A stretch of DNA of 32,231 bases from Prochlorococcus sp. AG-363-A03. Lineage in GTDB: Bacteria > Cyanobacteriota > Cyanobacteriia > PCC-6307 > Cyanobiaceae. The stretch is from contig QCEW01000017.1 of the NCBI GenBank assembly GCA_003280445.1, positions 1-32,231 on the forward strand, written 5' to 3'. Positions 23,594 to 32,100 of this stretch are shown here, in pieces (the first letter of the stretch is position 1; each line of letters starts with the position of its first letter). The notes below the pieces were generated by a model. That model worked only from the letters and a program-made list of their open reading frames with translations. It was not told the DNA's origin and searched no databases. The translations under genes were made by a program, and so were the position numbers.

Positions 23594-25981
23594 TTAACCT
23601 CTTGCTCCACCAGAGAAAGTAACCAGTTGGCCATCCCTTGTATTACCACTAGAACCAGTGATTAAGAAGTCTGGTTCGGGAACCTCTTGGTTTCTTTTCA
23701 ATTCAGCTGCGTTCATTGCACTCATAGGTCCTAGACGAGAAGGATTTCTACGTTTAGCAGATGCCCCCTCTGTTCCAGTGACATGCTCTCCTCTAGCCCA
23801 ATCATCACCAGTTATATTCAAACCAGATGATTGTCCTTCTCCTGTAATTTGCGAGGTTGGGCGTTGCTTAGATTCTTCATTAACTATTTGATCAACTTTG
23901 TTTTGCTGAGAATTTGATGGTTTTCTATCAAAACGAAATTGTTCGGTACCTGTCACTTTGTTTGCAGCCATATCAAATGGGCCAGTTATTCTTGAGCTAT
24001 CTTCGTAGCTAGTACCTGTAACACCTGCGTTGATTTCATTTTGAATATGAGCCTGTCTGGCAGGGGATTTCACACTAAAACTTGTCCATGCAGCTGCTTT
24101 TTCAGGATTTTCTTGCTGCGCATAACCATCAGGAATATTTGAAACTCCACAATTGTCTGTCAATTGATCTCCTCCTATATAAGGAGTTCCTGTAAGAGGT
24201 TCACACGCACCCTTATGAGCACCTGTCATCTTTCCACCTATACCAGGTTGCTGTCCAGTCAATCTTGCTGCAGGGGTACCAAGTTGCCTAGGGGTTCTAG
24301 CCTCAATCTCAGATGACGCAGAATTATCACACCATTGATTTGCTTGATCTAATCCTGCATAGGGTGTACCTGTAACTGCTTTACAAGTTCCAGGTTCATC
24401 TCCTGTTACTAGAGGAGATCTACCTGTCATGGTTCCACTAACTTTTTGAGTTTTATTAGTAACACTCAAACCAACTTTTGCTGGATCTGGAGCAGGCCTA
24501 GTGCCACAAAAAGAATCAAATTGTCCAGCGCCTACATACTCATCTCCAGTCACATTCTTGCAACTACCAGCCTCATTGCCAGTGACATTCTCTCTTCTCG
24601 AGACATCAGTACCAGTTACACCGTTCCCACGAATTGTAGTTAGTGAACCAACCTTTTCTGCTGGTCTACCAGAAGGTAGTGGATCAGAACCTAAATACTG
24701 ATCACCAGTTAAACCTTTATTTGATCCAGCTTCATTTCCAGTAACCAATGCTGACCTACCTGTCATTGTTCCGCTGACTTTTTGACCATCAATAGTCTGG
24801 CTATAGCCAATTTTTGAAGGGGAAGGATTAACTCCTCCGCAATAATTATTAGATTGATTAGCTGATATATATTCAGTACCAGTAAGGTTTTTACAAGTTC
24901 CAGGCTCATCACCTGTAACCTTCTCTGATCTACCTACTTCGTTACCAGTCACAAGATTTCCATGACTAGTACTTGTAACTGCTACTTTTGCAGGCTGACT
25001 TATAGGTGTATTAGATCCATTACAGAAAGAATCAATAACTTCTGAACCAAGATACTGAGTACCAGTTATTGAACGACAAGTACTTGCTTCATTACCGGTA
25101 GTTTTTATAGATCTATTTGCCTGAGTTCCAGTAACAAGTTGACCAGTTGCGGTCTCACTCATTCCTACTTTCCAATGAGCATCAGGAGCACTAGCATTTT
25201 GCTTCGCACCATTTTTATTTGGACCACAAGGACGAGTTACTGAAGTACGTTTTGATCCAGTGGCACCAGTTTTACTTTTAAGTTCTCTTACTCTTTGAGC
25301 TATTTCCTTCGTTGTCAAATCTGGATTACCTTGTCGAGCAACTGATGCAGCTGTTGTTGGTTGTTTCCCAGCAGATTTACCGTGCTTTGATAAAGCTTCT
25401 CTTCTAGCCAGCACAAAAGCTCTACTTGAATTCGTAATTGCTTTTCTTTTAACAGTTGAACGGTGATCAGTTGTTCTTTTATTTAATTTCAAGCTGATTT
25501 CAGGCTTTGAAGTTCTATTACTGGTTTCTTCTAACGATTTTTGCTCACACTCCGGGCAACAATGTTCAGACTTTATCGCCTGAGAAGAAGAAGCACTCTG
25601 CACCTTTTTCCTTTCAAGCTCAACACGAGTTATATCTTTAGTATTATCTGCAGATTTACCTCTACGTGACAATGCTTCTCTTCTTGCAATAACAAGTTGA
25701 CGACTTGGTTGTGCTACGGAACTTCTATATGATCTTGAACTACTTGAACTCCCAGAAGTACTTAATTGAAAACTACTAGTACTTAATTGAGAGGAAGAAT
25801 TATTTGAATTAGTCATAGATTTATTGGGTTTCACAAAACCAGAATTTGTCCTCGTAGCTCTCGCATCACTAGAAGAACGCACTCTATTAGCTGTAGAGCC
25901 TTTAATAGATGCATTTTTGCCTCCTTGACTAAGAGCCTGGCGGCGTTCAAGAACTAATTGTCGACTTGTTTGTTTTGCCAT
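23594..25981 (-). CDS. csoS2: Carboxysome scaffold protein CsoS2
   Basis: Disordered scaffold (795 residues) that ties Rubisco to the shell. The N-region has three strong Rubisco-binding repeats with an RR-A-LS-GK pattern at 7-24, 94-111 and 187-204, and a degenerate helix near 223-240. The M-region has six repeats at about 270-321, 331-381, 389-440, 442-492, 500-551 and 560-612, built on V(T/S)G, VTGNE and LTG triads. The C-region (about 630-795) contains further VTG/ITG motifs and ends LITGSSG...LVTFSGGARG, the shell-anchoring peptide. Cysteine pairs sit 18 residues apart in every M repeat except the third. A CCPEC motif lies at 141-145. I saw no obvious in-frame slippery site such as that which gives two CsoS2 forms in Halothiobacillus. 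Confidence 0.95.
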   Translation of the reverse strand: MAKQTSRQLVLERRQALSQGGKNASIKGSTANRVRSSSDARATRTNSGFVKPNKSMTNSNNSSSQLSTSSFQLSTSGSSSSSRSYRSSVAQPSRQLVIARREALSRRGKSADNTKDITRVELERKKVQSASSSQAIKSEHCCPECEQKSLEETSNRTSKPEISLKLNKRTTDHRSTVKRKAITNSSRAFVLARREALSKHGKSAGKQPTTAASVARQGNPDLTTKEIAQRVRELKSKTGATGSKRTSVTRPCGPNKNGAKQNASAPDAHWKVGMSETATGQLVTGTQANRSIKTTGNEASTCRSITGTQYLGSEVIDSFCNGSNTPISQPAKVAVTSTSHGNLVTGNEVGRSEKVTGDEPGTCKNLTGTEYISANQSNNYCGGVNPSPSKIGYSQTIDGQKVSGTMTGRSALVTGNEAGSNKGLTGDQYLGSDPLPSGRPAEKVGSLTTIRGNGVTGTDVSRRENVTGNEAGSCKNVTGDEYVGAGQFDSFCGTRPAPDPAKVGLSVTNKTQKVSGTMTGRSPLVTGDEPGTCKAVTGTPYAGLDQANQWCDNSASSEIEARTPRQLGTPAARLTGQQPGIGGKMTGAHKGACEPLTGTPYIGGDQLTDNCGVSNIPDGYAQQENPEKAAAWTSFSVKSPARQAHIQNEINAGVTGTSYEDSSRITGPFDMAANKVTGTEQFRFDRKPSNSQQNKVDQIVNEESKQRPTSQITGEGQSSGLNITGDDWARGEHVTGTEGASAKRRNPSRLGPMSAMNAAELKRNQEVPEPDFLITGSSGNTRDGQLVTFSGGARG

Positions 25982-26003
25982 ATCAACCCAATGGAGAGGT
26001 TAC

Positions 26004-26060
26004 AAAAAAATAATTTTAAATTCTCTAAAGAATTATTAGCCCCAAAAATTTTGAGGCTAA
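26004..26060 (-). terminator. Tandem stem-loops with U-rich tail between rbcS and csoS2 (partial terminator or processing site)
   Basis: Read on the minus strand after rbcS: a hairpin at 26060-26036 (TTAGCC/GGCTAA plus four inner pairs across one mismatch), then AATTCT/AGAATT at 26034-26019 with a 4-base loop, then a T-rich run including seven T (26010-26004). This resembles a leaky terminator or an mRNA-end stabiliser, which would make rbcL/rbcS/csoS1 message exceed csoS2 message. Confidence 0.5.
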
Positions 26061-26080
26061 TTATATCAAAGCCTACTTAT

Positions 26081-26422
26081 TTAGCGGCCTTGGAAAACCA
26101 CAAAGCAAGTACCTTGACTTTGTGTATATGCGTCATATCCAACGATACGAACATGATGATCAGGATATGCTCTATGACAAGCTTCTAACTCGCTAACAAC
26201 CAAATTTAAATCTTTCTCACCAAAGAAAGGTAATTTCCAATAAGACCAATAGGTCTGCATTGAACCACTTGGTTGAACATGCTCAATAACTGGGCTCCAA
26301 CCCTGAGCAATGATATAAGCGATTTGATCGTAGATTTCGTCCTGGGTCATCGGCGGTAAGAAGCCGAATGTTTCCAGGGTGGCGACTGTTTGATAGTCAC
26401 CTACTGTGCTCTGGAAAGGCAT
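26081..26422 (-). CDS. rbcS: Ribulose-bisphosphate carboxylase small subunit (form IA)
   Basis: A 113-residue small subunit that caps the L8 core of the carboxysomal Rubisco. Visible: FQSTVGDYQTVATLETFGFL, PPMTQDEIYDQIAYIIAQGW, YWSYWKLPFFGEKDLN and HHVRIVGYDAYTQSQGT. Length and sequence are those of proteobacterial-type CbbS, with no SSU-like extension of the beta-carboxysome kind. It sits 100 bases after rbcL; the gap carries a 7-bp hairpin. No Shine-Dalgarno site is evident. Confidence 0.97.
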   Translation of the reverse strand: MPFQSTVGDYQTVATLETFGFLPPMTQDEIYDQIAYIIAQGWSPVIEHVQPSGSMQTYWSYWKLPFFGEKDLNLVVSELEACHRAYPDHHVRIVGYDAYTQSQGTCFVVFQGR

Positions 26423-26450
26423 GGTGAACTTAAGTTAGTGAATGAGTGAA

Positions 26451-26470
26451 AGTCGATTTAAATATCGACT
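26451..26470 (-). promoter_or_regulatory. Hairpin in the rbcL-rbcS spacer
   Basis: AGTCGAT (26451-26457) pairs perfectly with ATCGACT (26464-26470) across a 6-base AT loop. There is no T run behind it, so an intrinsic terminator is unlikely; it could stabilise the rbcL 3' end or act as an RNase site in the polycistronic message. Confidence 0.45.
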
Positions 26471-26522
26471 AGTGAATTTAAGAAAGTTAGAGACAACATA
26501 AAATGTCACCTCTATATCTTTT

Positions 26523-27935
26523 CTACTGAACGTCGAGTTTATCGACTGTATCGAATTCGAACTTAATCTCCTTCCATGTCTCAAGAGCAATTGCCAATTC
26601 AGGGCTATGCTTTGCAGCTTCTAGAAGGATATCGCGACTTTCTTTTTCGATTTCTCTACCTGCATTACGCGCTTTAACACAAGCCTCTAGAGCTACTCGG
26701 TTAGCGGCTGCACCAGCAGCTGATCCCCAAGGGTGTCCATGTGTACCACCTCCAAACTGGAGACATGAATCATCTCCAAATATTGCAAGCAATGCTGGCA
26801 TATGCCAAACATGAATACCACCAGATGCCACAGCAAATACACCAGGCATAGAACCCCAATCTTGATCAAAGAAGTTACCGCGAGTACGGTCTTCAGGAAC
26901 AAAGGATTCACGTAGGTTATCGATATAACCAAGAGTTGTTTGACGATCTCCTTCTAGTTTTCCAACAACTGTTCCTGTATGAAGTTGATCTCCGCCAGAT
27001 AGACGCAAACACTTAGCAAGAACTCTGAAGTGGATACCATGCTGAGGATGACGGTCGATAACCGCATGCATAGCACGGTGAATATGAAGAAGCATGCCAT
27101 TTTCACGGCACCAATTAGCAAGACCTGTGTTAGCAGTAAAACCACCTGTTATATAGTCATGCATGATGATTGGCATATCAAGTTCCTTAGCGAACTCAGC
27201 ACGCTTATACATCTCTTCAGGAGTAGTTGCTGTGCAATTCAGGTAGTGACCTTTAACTTCACCAGTTTCCTGTTGAGCTAACTTTACAGCTTCAGCAACA
27301 AATTCAAAACGCTCTCTCCAACGCTGGAATGGCTGAGAATTGATATTCTCATCATCTTTAGTTAGATCAAGACCACCACGAAGGCATTCGTAAACAACAC
27401 GACCGTAATTTTTACCTGAAAGACCAAGTTTTGGCTTAATAGTACAACCAAGTAATGGACGACCGTATTTATTAAGACGATCACGTTCAACTACGATTCC
27501 ACTAGGTGGTCCGCCGCAGGTCTTGATAAATGCCATTGGGAAGCGAATATCTTCAAGACGAAGATGACGCAGGGCTTTAAAACCAAAGACGTTTCCAACA
27601 AGTGATGTCAAAACGTTAGTTATAGATCCTTCTTCAAAAAGATCTAAGGGATAGGCAATAAATGCATAGAAGGCATCCTTGTCTCCAGGGACATCTTCAA
27701 TGCGGTAACAGCGGCCTTTGTAGAATTCAAGATCTACAAGTAATTCTGACCAAACTGTTGACCATGTACCTGTAGATGATTCAGCCGCAACAGCTGCTGC
27801 AACCTCTTCCTTAGGTACACCTTCCTGACCTGTGCATTTAAAACATGCAAGTAGATCAGTATCTAGGGGGACGTAATCAGGAGTGAAGTAAGTATCTCTA
27901 TACTCCTTAACTCCAGCATCATACTTTTTAGCCAT
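26523..27935 (-). CDS. rbcL: Ribulose-bisphosphate carboxylase large subunit (form IA)
   Basis: A 470-residue catalytic subunit that adds CO2 to ribulose 1,5-bisphosphate. Active-site segments: [13 protein letters not shown], the carbamylated-lysine stretch [27 protein letters not shown], loop 6 in [11 protein letters not shown], and [12 protein letters not shown] with the phosphate-binding [15 protein letters not shown]. The N-terminal [19 protein letters not shown] is the form IA pattern found with alpha-carboxysomes, not the cyanobacterial form IB. Start is supported by an AGGAG site seven bases upstream of the ATG. It is second in the operon, 72 bases after csoS1. Confidence 0.98.
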   Translation of the reverse strand: MAKKYDAGVKEYRDTYFTPDYVPLDTDLLACFKCTGQEGVPKEEVAAAVAAESSTGTWSTVWSELLVDLEFYKGRCYRIEDVPGDKDAFYAFIAYPLDLFEEGSITNVLTSLVGNVFGFKALRHLRLEDIRFPMAFIKTCGGPPSGIVVERDRLNKYGRPLLGCTIKPKLGLSGKNYGRVVYECLRGGLDLTKDDENINSQPFQRWRERFEFVAEAVKLAQQETGEVKGHYLNCTATTPEEMYKRAEFAKELDMPIIMHDYITGGFTANTGLANWCRENGMLLHIHRAMHAVIDRHPQHGIHFRVLAKCLRLSGGDQLHTGTVVGKLEGDRQTTLGYIDNLRESFVPEDRTRGNFFDQDWGSMPGVFAVASGGIHVWHMPALLAIFGDDSCLQFGGGTHGHPWGSAAGAAANRVALEACVKARNAGREIEKESRDILLEAAKHSPELAIALETWKEIKFEFDTVDKLDVQ

Positions 27936-28007
27936 TGATAGCTCCTGTTAATTAGTTAGAAGGTTGAAAATTTGAAAAGCCCTCTCCTCTTAGGACTTAA
28001 TCAAAAA

Positions 28008-28319
28008 TCAGTCCTTCTGACCTAAGAAGTTACCGTTGCCCAGAGCTGGCTCAACTTCACGATGAGGACGAGCAATGATGTGAGCTGCAACGAGTCCGTC
28101 ACCTACACGCTCGCAAGCGTCTGCGCCTGCACGAACTGCTGCGTTTACAGCACCAGTTTCTCCGCGAACCAAAACTGTTACGTAACCACCACCAACAAAC
28201 TCACGACCAATCAAGCGCACTTCTGCTGCCTTGGTCATAGCGTCAGCAGCTTCAATAGCTGGTACTAATCCGCGTGTCTCGATCATGCCGAGAGCAATAC
28301 CCATTGTTTCGCTAGCCAT
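28008..28319 (-). CDS. csoS1: Main carboxysome shell protein CsoS1 (BMC-H)
   Basis: A 103-residue hexameric shell protein that makes the facets. The whole sequence is a single BMC domain: GIALGMIETRGLVPAIEAAD, YVTVLVRGETGAVNAAVRAG and DGLVAAHIIARPH, with the pore-lining segment REFVGGGYVT. Only one copy of this short form is present here, as in Prochlorococcus, where Synechococcus and proteobacteria often have two or three. It is the first gene of the operon. AGGA lies close before the ATG (two-base spacing), a poor ribosome site for such an abundant protein. Confidence 0.97.
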   Translation of the reverse strand: MASETMGIALGMIETRGLVPAIEAADAMTKAAEVRLIGREFVGGGYVTVLVRGETGAVNAAVRAGADACERVGDGLVAAHIIARPHREVEPALGNGNFLGQKD

Positions 28320-28457
28320 GTCCTATTTCTGTAAAGGGATGGAATGTTCAGGAGGGACAATGGCCCGCCAAAGAGCAATTAGTCAAGGGGATTTCCTAAT
28401 AGCGCTGATTACAGTTTCTAGTCCTATTCATAAGCTGAGCTTATCACCCTTGCTACG

Positions 28458-28487
28458 ACAGTTGAGTAACACTGTTCGATCAACAGT
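28458..28487. promoter_or_regulatory. Overlapping dyads, candidate LysR-type operator for the carboxysome operon
   Basis: ACTGTT (28471-28476) and AACAGT (28482-28487) form a perfect 6-bp inverted repeat with a 5-base centre, containing T-N11-A as in LysR-family sites. ACAGT at 28458-28462 pairs with the same ACTGT, giving an alternative dyad. They lie about 140-170 bases upstream of csoS1. Confidence 0.4.
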
Positions 28488-28629
28488 CAGGACATACTCA
28501 TATTGCATTGCGTAAACAAGTTCATGTAGTTATTTTTACTCACGAGACAGCTTCCTGGCTATGTCAGGGTTGGAATGTTCGCCCAAAAACTGTCTCAAAA
28601 TCATCTATAAAATTCAACGACTATTGTTT

Positions 28630-28657
28630 TTGACTTCTTCTTGTAAGACTATATAAG
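28630..28657 (+). promoter_or_regulatory. Sigma-70-like promoter for rdgB
   Basis: TTGACT (28630-28635) and TATAAG (28652-28657) are separated by 16 bases. A start site six to eight bases later would leave only a dozen or so bases before the TTG start codon, in keeping with the lack of a Shine-Dalgarno site. Confidence 0.5.
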
Positions 28658-28676
28658 ACTAGTTAAATGATTTGAT

Positions 28677-29267
28677 TTGAAAAAACCACTAATAACCATT
28701 GCTAGTGGTAATCCTAAGAAGGTTGCTGAGATAGAGGCAATGCTTGGGCCGCTACCAATTGAAGTTAAAAAACAACCTAGTTCTTTAGATGTTGAAGAAA
28801 CAGGAAAAACTTACCTGGACAATGCAATATTGAAAGCGAAAGCAGCAGCAGCATTAACAAACAGTTGGACTATTGCAGATGATTCTGGACTTGAAATTGA
28901 TTCTCTTGGTAATGCTCCGGGTATCTTTTCTGCGCGACTTGCCGAAACAAATGAAAAAAAGATAGAGAAAATTCTAACTGCTCTTGGAGACAGTCCTTAT
29001 AGAAGCGCAAAAGTCTGCAGCGTAATGGTGCTTTGCACTAACCGTGGAGAGATAATCAAAAATACAATAGGAATTTGCTGGGGTGAAATTTTAAAAAAGC
29101 CTGCTTATCAACATGGGGAATTTGAATCATTATTTTGGGTTCGTGAAACTAATTGCACTTATGGAGAATTAAATAATGCACAACTATCAAAACATGGAAG
29201 TAGAGGTAAAGCAGCTAGAGAATTAGCTCCTTACCTTTTGAAAGCTATAGGAATTAAAAATAATTAA
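28677..29267 (+). CDS. rdgB: Non-canonical purine NTP pyrophosphatase (RdgB/HAM1)
   Basis: House-cleaning enzyme of 196 residues that hydrolyses ITP, dITP and XTP to monophosphates, keeping deaminated purines out of DNA and RNA. Visible: [55 protein letters not shown] with the catalytic aspartates, FESLFWV, and a C-terminal [16 protein letters not shown]. The start is a TTG; no ATG lies in frame nearby. It sits between csoS1 and csoS1D but on the opposite strand, and its last four bases overlap csoS1D. Confidence 0.94.
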   Translation: MKKPLITIASGNPKKVAEIEAMLGPLPIEVKKQPSSLDVEETGKTYLDNAILKAKAAAALTNSWTIADDSGLEIDSLGNAPGIFSARLAETNEKKIEKILTALGDSPYRSAKVCSVMVLCTNRGEIIKNTIGICWGEILKKPAYQHGEFESLFWVRETNCTYGELNNAQLSKHGSRGKAARELAPYLLKAIGIKNN

Positions 29268-30040
29268 TATCTATTTATTTGATCAATAGATCTCATCGCA
29301 GCCGCTGCAGCCTCCTCAACGTCACCCTCTTTACCAGCTAAAGTGAGTCTTCCAAAAGCACCAACTCCTTTCACATCTACAATTGTGATATTTGATGCCT
29401 TCTCCGCCTCGTTTGCAGCCATCAAAACATATCCCGCTGGTTCAGTCTCAAGAATAAACATACTCATACCGGATTGAATCATTGAGCCACGTCTATTTTG
29501 GCGATTAATTAAAACAGCATGATCCGGAGTGATGGCGCGAATAACTTCCGTCCAAGTAACTTGAGGATTCGTTCTCCTATCAATTGTGCTTCCTATTGCA
29601 TCTAAAACTACATCTCCTGAATGTAGAACTGTGCTCTGATCTCTGTGATAAAGAGCAAGTGATCCAAATGCCCTTTCAACGATCATTTGTCCTAATCGAA
29701 CATTGCTGGCTTTTAGTGCAATATCTGTAACTCTGTGCACAGCCATTCCAGGAGAAACCTCCATCCAAAGACAAGCATCACCAGGTATGGGTAAAAAACC
29801 TGAACTTGCAGTCCCCATGTAAGCCGCAAGTTGAGGTTGCAAAGAATCTAGGAATACATATGTTCTTAATTCAATTTGTTTTACATGACTAGCTTGACGA
29901 GCAACTAACGATTTTTCCGAGTCAGTTGTTATGACTCTTTTGGGATCGTCAGCAAGATATTCATTTACTTCTGCACCAGTAACTCTCTGGCTGCCACCTA
30001 GACGCCTTTCATTATTTTCAAATGTGGCGAATCTTGTCAT
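29264..30040 (-). CDS. csoS1D: Tandem-BMC carboxysome shell protein CsoS1D
   Basis: A 258-residue shell protein with two BMC domains after a roughly 50-residue polar N-terminus. It forms pseudohexameric trimers that stack, with a large pore that can open or close. The gate pair is visible as Glu122-Arg123 in [12 protein letters not shown], matching Glu120/Arg121 described for the Prochlorococcus MED4 protein. Domain 1 covers about 55-150 ([20 protein letters not shown]) and domain 2 about 155-255 ([20 protein letters not shown] and [14 protein letters not shown]). It is separated from the main operon by rdgB but on the same strand. A TAGTAT seven bases before the ATG hints at a leaderless message. 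Confidence 0.93.
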   Translation of the reverse strand: MTRFATFENNERRLGGSQRVTGAEVNEYLADDPKRVITTDSEKSLVARQASHVKQIELRTYVFLDSLQPQLAAYMGTASSGFLPIPGDACLWMEVSPGMAVHRVTDIALKASNVRLGQMIVERAFGSLALYHRDQSTVLHSGDVVLDAIGSTIDRRTNPQVTWTEVIRAITPDHAVLINRQNRRGSMIQSGMSMFILETEPAGYVLMAANEAEKASNITIVDVKGVGAFGRLTLAGKEGDVEEAAAAAMRSIDQINRY

Positions 30041-30141
30041 GGGCGGGATACTACCTCACAGATTGTCTTTTTAGCCAGCAATTTAGACTTGCATGCTGAA
30101 TTTAAGCCGATAAATTCAATATAAATAGATCTGATTGAAGA

Positions 30142-30507
30142 ATGTCATTACCTCAGCCAAAGGATCCGGAAAACAATCACTCAAACGCTGAAATCAATCC
30201 GGAGCAAGCGCTTGGCTTAGTCTCATTAAGTCTTATGGAAAAATTGTCTGACAAAGGTATTGCCAACTTGAATTGGTTAAAAGAAGACGAAAAATGTGAT
30301 ACATATGAGCTGCGCCAAAGACTTGAACTAACTTCACTAGCTATAGAAACAGGAGCTCCACTAAGCACTACAGAAGTATCAAAACTTTTAGGCGTTAGGC
30401 CAGGCTCCTCAAGAGTTGAGAGAGGTGGTCTTATTGCCAAGAAGGTATCAAGAAATGTTTGGAGATTAATCAAATCAAGCCAAGAAAGTTCTCATTGGCG
30501 TAATTAG
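30142..30507 (+). CDS. Hypothetical protein with helix-turn-helix-like C-terminal half
   Basis: A 121-residue soluble protein that I do not recognise by name. The first 25 residues are polar and likely disordered (PQPKDPENNHSNAEINPEQA). The rest is helical, and residues about 73-112 (PLSTTEVSKLLGVRPGSSRV, then GGLIAKKVSRNVWRLIK) look like a winged or Xre-like HTH with a following beta-type segment. No membrane or signal sequence. It is divergent from csoS1D across 101 bases and convergent with chlB (11-base gap). A regulatory role for the nearby shell gene is only a guess. Confidence 0.72.
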   Translation: MSLPQPKDPENNHSNAEINPEQALGLVSLSLMEKLSDKGIANLNWLKEDEKCDTYELRQRLELTSLAIETGAPLSTTEVSKLLGVRPGSSRVERGGLIAKKVSRNVWRLIKSSQESSHWRN

Positions 30508-30518
30508 AAGGAGCAAAT

Positions 30519-32096
30519 TTAGGCTTTATAATGAGCCTTAGCATCATAAAGAGTTTCTTCGTTGATTTCTCTACATCCCGCTTTGCGCGCATAATTTTCT
30601 GTATTTCTCCTTACTTTACCTCTAACGAAAAATGGGATTTTCGAAAGTTCTCTCTCACCTTCATGTGTCCATATAGGATCCGAATTTGAAGTTGTTGAGT
30701 CAATTGAAATTTTTGTTTTTACTTCTTGATTAGCATTTTGATTTCCTTTCCCACCTAGATGCCCTAGATGACTTTGATGACCGTCAACAAATTCGAAGTC
30801 ATGCTTAAACATTCCAATTAAATGTTCTTCAAGTCCCATCATTAATGGATGAACCCAATCATCAAAAATGACATTTGCACCCTCCCATCCCATTTGAGGG
30901 CTATATCGAGCAGGTACATCCTGTACATGCATTGGGGTACTGATTACAGCGCATGGAATACCAAGTCTTTTTGCACTATGTCGCTCCATTTGTGTACCAA
31001 GGACTAGCTCTGGAGATGTTTCTTTTATCGCATCTTCTACTTCTAAGTAGTCATTCGTTATCAATGCCTCTAAACCAAGTTCCTTGGCGGCCGGACGAAC
31101 TTTCCTCGCCATTTCACGACTATAAGTTCCTAGGCCAACAACTTTAAAACCAAGTTCCTCAGTAGCAATTCTTGCTGCAGCAAGAGCGTGTGTTCCGTCC
31201 CCAAAAATAAAGACTCTTTTTCCTGTTAAGTAATTTGAATCCACTGAATTCGAGTACCATGTTAATTTTGAATTATTAGATTCGTTTACTGATTGAGGGA
31301 TTTCCATCTCTAAAACTTCGTGTAATTCTTTAAGGAAATCCTGGGTTGCCCCGACGCCAAGAGGAACTGTTGTTGTAAAAGGCATATTTAAATTTCTTTC
31401 AAGCCAAATACAAGTTGACTCCGCTATTTCTGGATAGAGGCAAACATTCACATCAGCATTAGGGATTCGCATTATATCTGCCGGTGATGCTCCTAAGGGC
31501 GCTACAACATTGACATCTATCCCGTACTGACCAAGTAATTTTTGTATTTCTAAAACATCATCTCGACATCTAAAGCCAAGCAAAGTTGGGCCGAGTAGAT
31601 TTACTCTCGGTCTTCTTTTTTCTTCCTGCCAGGTAGGCATGGATTCATTCGAGTGGTCTTTGAGTAAAGTTCTTACGATTTGATAAAAGGTCTCAGATCC
31701 ACCCCAGTTTTCCTTTTTGCTATACGCAGGTAATTCGAGGCTGACAATTGGGATATCAAAGCCCATACCTTTTGCTAGTGATCCAGGCTGATCTTGAATT
31801 AATTCAGCTGTACAACTTTCACCAACTAAAAGAGTCTCTGGCTTAAACCTGTCTACGGCTTCCTTTATATGTCCTTTTACAAGTTCTGCTGTATCACCGC
31901 CTAAATCTCTAGCTTGAAAAGTTGTATAAGTCACAGGTGGTCTGCTCCCACGGCGTTCAATCATCGTGAAAAGAAGGTCAGCGTAAGTATCCCCTTGAGG
32001 AGCATGTAAAACATAATGTAATTTTTTCATAGACGTAGCTATCCTCATTGCTCCAATATGAGGAGGTCCTTCGTATGTCCAGAGAGTTAATTCCAT
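30519..32096 (-). CDS. chlB: Light-independent protochlorophyllide reductase subunit ChlB
   Basis: A 525-residue subunit of the nitrogenase-like ChlN/ChlB catalytic component, which reduces protochlorophyllide to chlorophyllide in the dark. The N-terminal [20 protein letters not shown] and [12 protein letters not shown] are typical; Asp36 in the latter is the known aspartate ligand of the 4Fe-4S cluster, with cluster cysteine in [28 protein letters not shown] and [17 protein letters not shown] belong to later Rossmann-like domains. The C-terminal segment [15 protein letters not shown] is the small extra domain of ChlB. It begins four bases after the chlN stop. Confidence 0.97.
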   Translation of the reverse strand: MELTLWTYEGPPHIGAMRIATSMKKLHYVLHAPQGDTYADLLFTMIERRGSRPPVTYTTFQARDLGGDTAELVKGHIKEAVDRFKPETLLVGESCTAELIQDQPGSLAKGMGFDIPIVSLELPAYSKKENWGGSETFYQIVRTLLKDHSNESMPTWQEEKRRPRVNLLGPTLLGFRCRDDVLEIQKLLGQYGIDVNVVAPLGASPADIMRIPNADVNVCLYPEIAESTCIWLERNLNMPFTTTVPLGVGATQDFLKELHEVLEMEIPQSVNESNNSKLTWYSNSVDSNYLTGKRVFIFGDGTHALAAARIATEELGFKVVGLGTYSREMARKVRPAAKELGLEALITNDYLEVEDAIKETSPELVLGTQMERHSAKRLGIPCAVISTPMHVQDVPARYSPQMGWEGANVIFDDWVHPLMMGLEEHLIGMFKHDFEFVDGHQSHLGHLGGKGNQNANQEVKTKISIDSTTSNSDPIWTHEGERELSKIPFFVRGKVRRNTENYARKAGCREINEETLYDAKAHYKA

Positions 32097-32100
32097 GAGA

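Larger units (their letters stand above)
28320..28676. promoter_or_regulatory. 357-base divergent control region between csoS1 and rdgB
   Basis: No gene is seen. The region must hold the promoter of the carboxysome operon (minus) and of rdgB (plus). It contains overlapping dyads with ACAGT/ACTGT half-sites at 28458-28487, a long-spaced inverted repeat GAGACAG/CTGTCTC (28544-28550 and 28590-28596), and a 10-base direct repeat TGGAATGTTC at 28340-28349 and 28571-28580. I could not pick a convincing -35/-10 pair for csoS1. Confidence 0.6.

Noticed and set aside
23594-25981. Programmed -1 frameshift in csoS2, as in Halothiobacillus
   Set aside because: The A-rich runs I checked on the coding strand (for example near 24100) are not in the frame needed for a slippery heptamer. 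My check was by eye and limited, so a full scan would be needed to exclude it.
23594-25981. Repeat-rich stretch resembling a tandem DNA repeat or CRISPR-like array
   Set aside because: The periodicity is at protein level (CsoS2 N and M repeats); DNA copies are diverged and there are no equal spacers.
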